Of a DNA stretch of 64,000 nt, positions 24,913-32,156 are shown one piece after another. Where the stretch lies: positions 1 through 64,000 of the forward strand of contig CAZHTS010000002.1 in assembly GCA_964535315.1 (NCBI GenBank). The letters run 5' to 3'. Every line of letters starts with the position of its first letter. Positions within the stretch are counted from its first letter, which is position 1. Position numbers and translations under genes: made by a program. The DNA is from CAZHTS01 sp964535315 (GTDB taxonomy: Bacteria > Chloroflexota > Anaerolineae > Anaerolineales > Anaerolineaceae). A model generated the notes under the pieces. It searched no databases and was not told the DNA's origin. It was given only the letters and a program-made list of their open reading frames with translations.

Positions 24913-26656
24913 CGCGATTGCGCCCGTGGTGTTTGGCGTGATACAGGGCCTGGTCGGCCTTATCCAGCAAATTGTGAATGGTCAGTTCGGCGGCGCTCAG
25001 CCCGGCCACCCCCAGGCTGACGGTGACGTGCAGGGCGCCGTCGCCGGCGGTAAAGGTGTGGTTGGCGATGGCCTGGCGCAGCCGTTCGGCTGCCCGGCAG
25101 GCGCCGGTCAGGGTGAGCTGCGGCAGCAGGATGGCAAACTCTTCCCCGCCATAACGCCCGATGATGTCGGTCTGGCGCAGCGAATGGGTACAGACCAGCG
25201 CCACTTCCCGCAGCACCTGGTCGCCCACGGCGTGCCCCCAGGCGTCGTTGATTTGTTTGAAGTGGTCGATGTCCAGCATGACGGCGGCCAACGGTGCCTG
25301 ATACCGGCGGGCGCGTTCCAGTTCGCGCTCGCCCTGGGCAAACAGATTGCGGCGGTTAGAAATGCCGGTCAGCGGATCGGTGGTGGCCAGCTGGTTGAGC
25401 TGCTCGATCAGCTGCACTTTTTCGATGGCGATGGCGGCCTGGTTGGCAAAGGCCATCAGCCGTTCGGCGTGACTGTCGTTAAAGAAGGCCGGGGCGGCGC
25501 TGAGCAGGCTGAGAAAACCGGCAATGTTGTCTTTGATCAGGATGGGCGCCACCAGGTTGGAATGGGCCCAGGCTGTGGAGGCAGTGCGCACCCAGGGCGC
25601 GCCGTGGATTTCGTCGATGCGGTAAGGCTGGCGGCTGAGGGCGGCGCGTTGCAGGTTGTGGGTGGTATCGACCGGCAGCAGCAGACTGGAAAGCGAAGAA
25701 TCGCTGACAGACGCCGTCTGGCGATAGTCGGCGTGACACACAATCCGGGCGACGCCGTTTTCGACCATTAAGATGTTGATCGTGTCGGTCGATACGATCC
25801 GACTGACGTTTTTCAGGACACAGTTAAATACTTCTTCGAGGGTCAGCGCCTGATTGAGCCCGGCGGCGGTATCGCGCATGGCCTGGTCGAGCAGGTGCTG
25901 TTCGTTTTCGGCGATCTGTGCCCGCTGGCGTTCGGTGATGTCGCGGATGATGAGCATGATGGCTTCGGTGCTGCCATCTGGAGCAAGGATGGGTTGGCCG
26001 CGCACTTCAATGGCGATGGAACGGCCATCTTTGCGCAGGGCGTGATATTCAGTGATGCCGCTGCGGATATTGTTGGTCAGCATCCCAAAATTTTTGCCGG
26101 CCAGGGCCAGTTCCTCAGGCGGCAGGAATGTAAAGATGCTCTTTCCCACCAGTTCGTCGACGGTGTCGTAGCCAAACATATTCAGGGCGGCCGGCGACAC
26201 AAAGGTGATGATGCCCTGCGGGTCGGTGATGGTGATATCGTCCGGCGAGGTCTCAACGATGAAACGGTAACGCTCTTCGCTGGTCTGCAATTCGGCCACT
26301 GCCCGTTGCAGGTTGGCGATCATGGCGTTGAACGCTTCGGAGAATTCGCCCATGAACTCAACCCGCTGGCTGTAATCGCCGGCGGCTACCTGGCGGGCCT
26401 GCCAGGTCAGGTGGCGCAGGTTGGCCTGCAGCGCTTTGAGGTTGCCGGCCAGATGGCCGGATACGCGCAGTTCGCTGGAAAGATCGCCATTGGCCAGCTG
26501 CTTGCTAAAGCGGCGAATGGCAAGCAAGTCTTCGATGATTTTTTGCCAGGTCTGTGTCTTCTCCGTTTGCGGCCAATTCGCCGGCGGTTGGCCGGTTTCG
26601 AGGGCCGTTTGCAGCACGCCCAACCATAATTCGGTATTTGTATCGTAATTGCTCAT
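24863..26656 (-). CDS. diguanylate cyclase with HAMP-like, PAS and GAF domains
   Basis: The protein is about 597 aa from an ATG that overlaps the upstream V4R gene stop by 4 bases (ATGA). Order: an N-terminal HAMP-like helical region (about residues 50-130), a PAS domain (about 135-255), a GAF domain (about 275-420) and a GGDEF domain (about 430-590). The active site reads RYGGEEF and an RxxD product-inhibition site (RQTD) lies 5 residues upstream, so it should make c-di-GMP. No membrane segment is seen, so it is a soluble sensor. It shares an operon with a V4R protein that may supply the input. Confidence 0.9.
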   Translation of the reverse strand: MSNYDTNTELWLGVLQTALETGQPPANWPQTEKTQTWQKIIEDLLAIRRFSKQLANGDLSSELRVSGHLAGNLKALQANLRHLTWQARQVAAGDYSQRVEFMGEFSEAFNAMIANLQRAVAELQTSEERYRFIVETSPDDITITDPQGIITFVSPAALNMFGYDTVDELVGKSIFTFLPPEELALAGKNFGMLTNNIRSGITEYHALRKDGRSIAIEVRGQPILAPDGSTEAIMLIIRDITERQRAQIAENEQHLLDQAMRDTAAGLNQALTLEEVFNCVLKNVSRIVSTDTINILMVENGVARIVCHADYRQTASVSDSSLSSLLLPVDTTHNLQRAALSRQPYRIDEIHGAPWVRTASTAWAHSNLVAPILIKDNIAGFLSLLSAAPAFFNDSHAERLMAFANQAAIAIEKVQLIEQLNQLATTDPLTGISNRRNLFAQGERELERARRYQAPLAAVMLDIDHFKQINDAWGHAVGDQVLREVALVCTHSLRQTDIIGRYGGEEFAILLPQLTLTGACRAAERLRQAIANHTFTAGDGALHVTVSLGVAGLSAAELTIHNLLDKADQALYHAKHHGRNRVSLHRPTARDASPEQK

Positions 26657-27171
26657 TGTGCCCTGGCCTTGAAGCGACAGGTGCGATCGCCGGTGCACCA
26701 GCAATCGATCTCTTTGACGGTAAAGCGCACGCCAGTAAAACTCTCCAGCAGTGCGGCAATAAAGCCTTCATCATAGACACAGATTTCGTAATCACTTTCA
26801 GGTAATCCGGAGCAATCCATATCCTCCGAAATCGTCAGGGTCAGTTCGCCGCGTTGCAGGTCGGCTTCCTCAACGCGTAAAATGCCGATTCGGAATTCCT
26901 GCATGAGCATTTGCAACTGGCGAATAAACGCGTCAAAGCTGGTTTCGCCTGTCAGGTAGTGCCGGTAGAAGGCCTGCCCGGCGTTGAAACCGGCCCGATA
27001 AAAAATCTCGTCGGTCGCCTGGCTGCCCAGGCGCTGCTCGATGACGTCGCGCAGCGTAAATTGCATCAGGCGGTAAATTTCCAGCCGGGTGGTGTGTCCC
27101 AGGTTGGGGCGGCCCAGGGCGATATCGCCGAGTAGATCCCAGTGAAACTCGTATTTGCGAGCCGTGTTCAT
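26653..27171 (-). CDS. V4R (4-vinyl reductase) domain protein
   Basis: The 172-aa protein matches the V4R/heme-NO-like small-molecule-binding family, seen best in the C-terminal CWCTGDRTCRFKA block with conserved cysteines and an upstream YEICVYDEGFIAALLESFTG block. V4R domains bind hydrocarbons or tetrapyrrole-related ligands and often sit in signalling proteins. It is translationally coupled (4-base overlap) to the diguanylate cyclase, so it is a plausible ligand sensor for that enzyme. That role is inference. Confidence 0.75.
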   Translation of the reverse strand: MNTARKYEFHWDLLGDIALGRPNLGHTTRLEIYRLMQFTLRDVIEQRLGSQATDEIFYRAGFNAGQAFYRHYLTGETSFDAFIRQLQMLMQEFRIGILRVEEADLQRGELTLTISEDMDCSGLPESDYEICVYDEGFIAALLESFTGVRFTVKEIDCWCTGDRTCRFKARAQ

Positions 27172-27315
27172 CTTCTCTCCTGGACGATCGGGCGGTGCAA
27201 TGGCTTACAGGTGAAAACCGCTACACTTATTTAACCATTGTACTGCAATTTCGAAAGGGGAGGAGGCTGATGTATAATCGAATATGGTCTATGCTTGACG
27301 GTGGAGTGTTTTGTA

Positions 27316-28203
27316 ATGGCAGCAACTGGACGCGATCTGTATCAGGCCCGGGTAGGCGTGGTGGTGGATTACATCAACGCTCACCTGGATGAGACGCTTA
27401 ATCTGGAGCATCTGGCCGGGATGGCCGGATTTTCGCCGTTTCACTTTCACCGGATTTTTACGGCCATGTTGGGCGAGACGCCCAATGTCTTTTTGCAGCG
27501 GGTGCGCCTGGAGCGGGCGGCCAACCTGCTGGTAAAAAATTACACCCGGCCGGTGACGCAGATTGCGCTGGATTGCGGCTTCTCTTCGTCGGCAGTCTTT
27601 GCCCGTGCGTTTCGCCAGCACTTTGGCTGCGCCCCGAGCGAATACCGCCGGGCGCGGCGGATCGATCTGCCCGCTACGCTGCGGGACGCCCCGGCGTGGC
27701 GCGGGGTCGCGGCCATCGAGGCGGGGCTGCGCCAGGTGCAGGTGCGCCCGGTACCGGCGTGGGACGTGATCTACGTTGCCAACCTGGAGGGTTACAGTCT
27801 GGCGAAGATTTGCGTGGCCTGGGAGCAACTGGGGCGCTGGGCGGCGGCGCGCGATCTGATTACGCCCAACACGCGTGCCATCGGCATCGGCTACGACGAT
27901 CCGTTCATTACTCCCAAAGAGCGCTGCCGTTATTACGCCTGTCTGACTGTGCCGGGGCCGCAGGCGACCAGCGGGCGGGTGGGGTATTTGCAGCTTCCGG
28001 CCGGGCGCTATGCGGTGGCGTCCTTTCTGTGTGCGGCGGATGAGATCCGCCTGACGTACCAGTCACTCTACGATGGCTGGCTGCCGGAGAGCGGCTACCA
28101 GCCCGCCGACCGGCCGGCGTACGAATTGTATGTGGAACTGCCGGAGCAAAACACCGCCGGGTTGTTCCGGTTGGAAGTGTATTTGCCGGTGGAACCGTTG
28201 TGA
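27316..28203 (+). CDS. AraC-family regulator with GyrI-like effector domain
   Basis: The product is about 295 aa from the ATG at 27316 (a GGAG site 9 bases upstream); an in-frame TTG at 27295 is less likely. Two helix-turn-helix motifs of the AraC type lie at residues 15-110 (GFSPFHFHRIFTAMLGETPN and GFSSSAVFARAFRQHFGCAPSEYRR). The C-terminal half is GyrI/SOUL-like and binds small molecules: VRPVPAWDVIYV near its start and AYELYVELP near its end. This is the SoxS/Rob type design that controls multidrug or solvent responses. The neighbours do not identify its target. Confidence 0.88.
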   Translation: MAATGRDLYQARVGVVVDYINAHLDETLNLEHLAGMAGFSPFHFHRIFTAMLGETPNVFLQRVRLERAANLLVKNYTRPVTQIALDCGFSSSAVFARAFRQHFGCAPSEYRRARRIDLPATLRDAPAWRGVAAIEAGLRQVQVRPVPAWDVIYVANLEGYSLAKICVAWEQLGRWAAARDLITPNTRAIGIGYDDPFITPKERCRYYACLTVPGPQATSGRVGYLQLPAGRYAVASFLCAADEIRLTYQSLYDGWLPESGYQPADRPAYELYVELPEQNTAGLFRLEVYLPVEPL

Positions 28204-28310
28204 AGAGCGCAAGATTTGCAAAGTGAGGCGCAAGCACGGTAAAGCAGGCGGCGGGCGTTGCGAGTATCCTTGGGATAGCAAACAAAAAACAGATTCTGAG
28301 GAGAAAAAAC

Positions 28311-29444
28311 ATGTCAGACAGCAACGTCAAACAGAAAGAATTCCAGCATGTGGTATTGGGCGGGGCGGCCTACGAGGTGGGGCGCCAGCAGGGCGAGATG
28401 CTTGCCGCGGTAGGGCCGGTAGGGCCGGATTTCCTGCGTATGCCGCCGGAACAGTCGGATGATGAGGCCTGGCGCATGGCGGCTGAGTTCGAGCGCCTGT
28501 ATCCCAGCCTGGCGGAAGAGGCGCGCGGGTTCGCCGATGGGCTCAAGCTGCCCTACGAGCGGGTGGTGTTCCTGGCGGATAGTTATCTGTTCGCCCAGAG
28601 TGGACATTGCAGCCACTTTGCCGTGTTGCCGCGCGCCACGCGCGAGGGGCATACGCTGGTCGGGCGCAGCTATGAGTTTGGCGACGTGATGGACGATTTC
28701 CGCCTGTGCACCACGCGCATCAACGGCCGCTACGCGCACATCGGCTGCTCCTCTCTCTTCTTTGGGCGCCAGGAGGGTCTCAATGAACACGGCCTGACGG
28801 TGACCACCTCGGCCGGGGGCATCCCGGTGGGACGGATGGAATGGGCGCGGCGGCCGATCCAGGATGGTTTTCAATTCTGGATACTGGCGCGGGCCATCCT
28901 GGAGGAGTGTCGCACGGTGGATGAAGCGTTGGCGTTGGTCGACCGCCTGCCGATGTGCGGCAATCCGAACCTGATTGTGGCCGACCGCAGCGGCCAGGCG
29001 GCGTTGATCGAGATCTATGGGCCGCACAAGGCCGTGCGGCGCATCGGGCCGCAGAGCGCCGAGTCTTTCCTGTGCTCGACCAACCACTATACCTTGCCTG
29101 AGATGCAGCCCTACCGGGACGCGCCGATGAACAACTCGGTCGTGCGCTACGATAAAATTCAGGCGTTCCTCAACCGCCCGGCGCTGGATGTGGCGCAGCT
29201 CAAAACGTTGCAGGCGCAACACTACCCGGACGGGCCGTGCTGTCACTATTACGAGGAGTTCTTTGGTACCCTGCGCTCGTTTGTCTTCGACCTGACGGCC
29301 GGCGAGGTGTGGGTGAGCTTTGGTTCGCCGGCAGCGAGCCCGTGGGTGCGCTTTGATCTTTCCGGGCAGACCGGGTTCGCCCAATACACGGCGATTCTGC
29401 CGCAGCAGCGCACCGAACCGTCCTTCTGGACGCCGCGCGGGTAG
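28311..29444 (+). CDS. C45-family acyltransferase-like Ntn hydrolase
   Basis: The 377-aa protein belongs to the acyl-coenzyme A:6-aminopenicillanic acid acyltransferase (AAT, peptidase C45) family. A GHCSHFAVLPRA block holds the candidate nucleophilic Cys at about residue 102; in this family the nucleophile is freed by self-cleavage of the precursor. Typical blocks follow: LVGRSYEFGDVMDDFRL, GLNEHGLTVTTSAG and FLCSTNHYTLPEM. Substrates range from penicillins to acyl-homoserine lactones and peptides. The GAGGAG ribosome-binding site is clear and a strong terminator follows. Confidence 0.82.
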   Translation: MSDSNVKQKEFQHVVLGGAAYEVGRQQGEMLAAVGPVGPDFLRMPPEQSDDEAWRMAAEFERLYPSLAEEARGFADGLKLPYERVVFLADSYLFAQSGHCSHFAVLPRATREGHTLVGRSYEFGDVMDDFRLCTTRINGRYAHIGCSSLFFGRQEGLNEHGLTVTTSAGGIPVGRMEWARRPIQDGFQFWILARAILEECRTVDEALALVDRLPMCGNPNLIVADRSGQAALIEIYGPHKAVRRIGPQSAESFLCSTNHYTLPEMQPYRDAPMNNSVVRYDKIQAFLNRPALDVAQLKTLQAQHYPDGPCCHYYEEFFGTLRSFVFDLTAGEVWVSFGSPAASPWVRFDLSGQTGFAQYTAILPQQRTEPSFWTPRG

Positions 29445-29466
29445 TTCTCGCCTGGATGTCTCATAG

Positions 29467-29511
29467 ATAGGGGTTGTTTTTGTGTTTCGCACAAAAACAA
29501 CCCCTATTTTT
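29467..29511 (+). terminator. terminator after the C45 gene, related to 17322 palindrome
   Basis: A perfect 18-bp stem (ATAGGGGTTGTTTTTGTG with its complement) has a TTTCG loop and ends in TTTTT. This is a textbook intrinsic terminator. The core is nearly the same as the palindrome at 17322-17356. Confidence 0.85.
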
Positions 29512-29551
29512 CTTGCACGGGAACCCCAAAGAACCCTTTTATTTTTGGCGG

Positions 29552-29560
29552 TGCTATAAT
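29552..29560 (+). promoter_or_regulatory. extended -10 promoter of the pirin gene
   Basis: TGCTATAAT is a perfect extended -10; no -35 is apparent. It lies 64 bases before the pirin start codon. Confidence 0.6.
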
Positions 29561-29624
29561 GAGGTAAATTTACAAACAAGCGGGGACTGGTCGGGACGGC
29601 TCAGACAGGCAAGGAGGATGCGCT

Positions 29625-30476
29625 ATGAGCGATTTTCGCACGGTGGCGATGATAACGCACAGCAAACCCACGCTGGAGGGAGCGGGGGTGCATCTGAAAC
29701 GGGCTTTTGGTTTTGGCGATACCCGGCGTTTCGATCCTTTCCTCTTGTTGGACGATTTTCGTTCGGATGTCCCCGAGCATTATTTGAAGGGCTTTCCCTG
29801 GCATCCGCACCGTGGCATCGAGACGATCACCTATGTGCTCAAGGGTGAGGTGGAGCACGGCGACAGCCTGGGGAACCGGGGGGTCATTTCGGCCGGGGAT
29901 GTGCAGTGGATGACGGCCGGCAGCGGCATCATTCATCAGGAGATGCCGCGCGGCGACGCCCAGGGGCGCATGCACGGCTTTCAATTATGGGCCAATCTGC
30001 CGGCCCGGCACAAGATGATGCCGCCGCGCTACCGCGACATCACCCACGCACAGATTCCGTTGATTGAAGGGGCGGGTGGGGCGCGTATTGGCGTCATTTG
30101 CGGCGAGGTGGACGGGGTGCGCGGCCCGGCGGACGATATCATCATCGATCCGCAATACCTGGATGTGTGTCTGCCGGCCGGCGGTGAGTTCGTACATCCG
30201 GTGCCGGCCGGTTACACCGCCCTGGCGTACGTTATTGCCGGCCGGGGACGTTTTGCGCCGGATGGGCAGGCGGCGGGTAATGAGGAACTGGTGCTGCTCG
30301 TCGATGGCAGTCGTATCCGGGTGACGGCCGAAAGCGAGGGGGTGCGTTTTCTATTGCTGAGCGGCAAACCGCTGGGCGAGCCGGTGGCGTGGTATGGGCC
30401 AATTGTGATGAACAGCGACGAAGAGTTGCGCGTCGCCTTTGCCGAATTGCAGGCGGGTACGTTTATCAAGTCGTGA
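29625..30476 (+). CDS. pirin family protein
   Basis: The 283-aa bicupin has the pirin signature PHRGIETITYVLKGEVEHGDS at about residues 61-81, with metal-binding histidines, and GSGIIHQEMP at about residues 101-110. Pirins bind Fe and some act as quercetin dioxygenases or redox-sensing regulators. The N-terminal cupin keeps all metal ligands. The start ATG has GGAGG at about 8 bases upstream. It has its own promoter and stands alone. Confidence 0.9.
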   Translation: MSDFRTVAMITHSKPTLEGAGVHLKRAFGFGDTRRFDPFLLLDDFRSDVPEHYLKGFPWHPHRGIETITYVLKGEVEHGDSLGNRGVISAGDVQWMTAGSGIIHQEMPRGDAQGRMHGFQLWANLPARHKMMPPRYRDITHAQIPLIEGAGGARIGVICGEVDGVRGPADDIIIDPQYLDVCLPAGGEFVHPVPAGYTALAYVIAGRGRFAPDGQAAGNEELVLLVDGSRIRVTAESEGVRFLLLSGKPLGEPVAWYGPIVMNSDEELRVAFAELQAGTFIKS

Positions 30477-30594
30477 CGTCTGGGCATCGTATATCTGTGG
30501 GGAGACCTCCTGTTTTTGGGCAACGTGGCGGGGGCATAACCTGCAAGCCACCGGCAGAGTATTGCCTGAATGTGGAAAACCCAAAAAATTCCGG

Positions 30595-30600
30595 TACAAT
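30595..30600 (+). promoter_or_regulatory. -10 box upstream of the VOC gene
   Basis: TACAAT lies about 50 bases before the VOC start codon. No -35 is convincing. Confidence 0.35.
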
Positions 30601-30649
30601 AAAGGCGCCGGTGTGTGATCCGGCTATTTCATGCTCTGGGAGGGCAACC

Positions 30650-31036
30650 ATGATTTTGAGCAATGGACAGTTTCGGGTAATGTTTACCGCCAGGGACTTC
30701 GACGCTTCGCGGGCTTTTTATGGCGAGGGGTTGGGACTGGCGTTGGATCACGATTGGGATTTCGGCCCGGCCGACCGCGGTGCGGTGTATCTGGCAGGCG
30801 GGGGAATGGTGGAGTTCTTTGCGCTGGCGCCCGGCGCGGCCTACGTTCAGCCGCAGGGGATGGGCCTGTTGATGCAGGTGGACGACACGGACGCCTGGCA
30901 CCAGCGCGCCCTGGAGCGCGGTCTGACCGTTGTGCAGCCGCCGAGCAACTATCCGTGGGGGCATCGCATTGTCCGCCTGGCCGACCCGGATGGCATTGTC
31001 GTTTCGTTGTTCTCTCCCATCGCCGCTCAGGCATAG
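30650..31036 (+). CDS. VOC/glyoxalase-fold protein
   Basis: The 128-aa protein has the two beta-alpha-beta-beta-beta modules of the vicinal oxygen chelate fold: FRVMFTARDFDASRAFYGEGLGL near the start and GHRIVRLADPDGIVVSLF near the end. Such proteins include glyoxalases, dioxygenases and antibiotic-binding proteins. Metal ligands are not all evident (a Glu is present in the VEFFAL block), so catalysis is uncertain. The ATG at 30650 is chosen because an AGGG site precedes it; longer in-frame reading into the pirin gene is not plausible. Confidence 0.8.
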   Translation: MILSNGQFRVMFTARDFDASRAFYGEGLGLALDHDWDFGPADRGAVYLAGGGMVEFFALAPGAAYVQPQGMGLLMQVDDTDAWHQRALERGLTVVQPPSNYPWGHRIVRLADPDGIVVSLFSPIAAQA

Positions 31037-31048
31037 GTTGACGTAACT

Positions 31049-32152
31049 ATGGATGACATTGCAATGATGTTGAAGATCGAGGATGGGCGCGGGCTGATGG
31101 ATGCGCTGCGCCAACAGGGCGATCCCGCGCGGCGAATGGCGGCCGCAGCGGCGCTGGGACAACTGAGTGAAACGCAAAGTGTGGAGTATCTGGTGCGCGC
31201 CGTGATGCAAGATCCGGACCCGCGGGTGCGGGAGGCGGCCGGTGAGGCGCTGTACGCCGTGGTCGGTCGGGAGGCCCAACTGGTACTGGACTCGTACCGC
31301 GGGGGCACCTGGAGTGATCCCTGGCTGCTCGATGAGCCGGAGGACGCCGAACCGGTCAAGCACGTTTCTCTGGAGGTGCCGGACGAAGATGTCGATGACC
31401 TGGCAGCAAGTGGGGATTGGGACCGGTTGGTGGCCTTGCTGCGCAAGGCGAGCGACCCTGAGGGGCGGGTGGCGGCAGCCGAGGCGCTGGGAGAACTGGG
31501 CGAGCCGGAAACGGTGGAAAGCCTGGCGCGCGCCGTTTTGCAGGATCCTGATTTTGCGGTACAAGAAGCCGCGGCGGATGCGCTGTGGAAACTGACCGGT
31601 CGCCACCAGTACGAACTGGTGTTGAATTCGTATCGGGGCGTGTTGTGGGAGGATGACCCCTGGCTGCGCGAGGACGATGAGGGAACGGAGGAAGTTGACA
31701 TTGCGGCCGAAATGCAGCTGAGCGGCCTGATGGCGGTGGCGGGCGGGGACGACAACGCCGAGACGCGCCAGCGCGCCATCGTTCTGCTCAAAGAGCGGTT
31801 GCACGATATGCGTGCGATTGCGCTGCTGGCTCAAATTGCCCGAGCCGATCCTGACAAAACCGTACGCGCCGCGGCGTACGCCGCTCTGCAAGAAGAGTTT
31901 GCGGATAACATCGATACGATCCTCCAGTCGTACGGCGAGGAGGTCGTTGACGAGGATGATGAGGACGACGAGGAAGATGAGGAAGAGGAGACCGGGCGCT
32001 ACGAAGAAAAAACACGCCAGAAAGACGTCCCGGTTGGCCTGTATGTTCAATCACCGGTGATCAAAGAGGAATCGAGCATACCCGGCGGTTGGGCGTTCAT
32101 CCTGCTGATCGTTTGTGCCCTCGCGGCGGTGATCCTGTTTACCTGGCGCTGA
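31049..32152 (+). CDS. HEAT-repeat protein with a C-terminal membrane anchor
   Basis: The 367-aa protein has three HEAT/PBS-lyase-type repeat blocks of the RMAAAAALGQL...DPDPRVREAAGEAL pattern (about residues 25-80, 135-190 and 225-290). These are followed by an acidic stretch of about 20 Asp/Glu residues near residues 293-313 and one hydrophobic C-terminal segment. The acidic tail and anchor suggest a tethered scaffold facing the cytoplasm. The function is unknown. It begins 12 bases after the VOC gene and may share its message. Confidence 0.8.
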   Translation: MDDIAMMLKIEDGRGLMDALRQQGDPARRMAAAAALGQLSETQSVEYLVRAVMQDPDPRVREAAGEALYAVVGREAQLVLDSYRGGTWSDPWLLDEPEDAEPVKHVSLEVPDEDVDDLAASGDWDRLVALLRKASDPEGRVAAAEALGELGEPETVESLARAVLQDPDFAVQEAAADALWKLTGRHQYELVLNSYRGVLWEDDPWLREDDEGTEEVDIAAEMQLSGLMAVAGGDDNAETRQRAIVLLKERLHDMRAIALLAQIARADPDKTVRAAAYAALQEEFADNIDTILQSYGEEVVDEDDEDDEEDEEEETGRYEEKTRQKDVPVGLYVQSPVIKEESSIPGGWAFILLIVCALAAVILFTWR

Positions 32153-32156
32153 AACG

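Noticed and set aside
30389..30649. An N-terminal extension of the VOC protein starting inside the pirin gene
   Set aside because: The extension overlaps pirin coding sequence in another frame, has no domain, and a clear ribosome-binding site exists before 30650.
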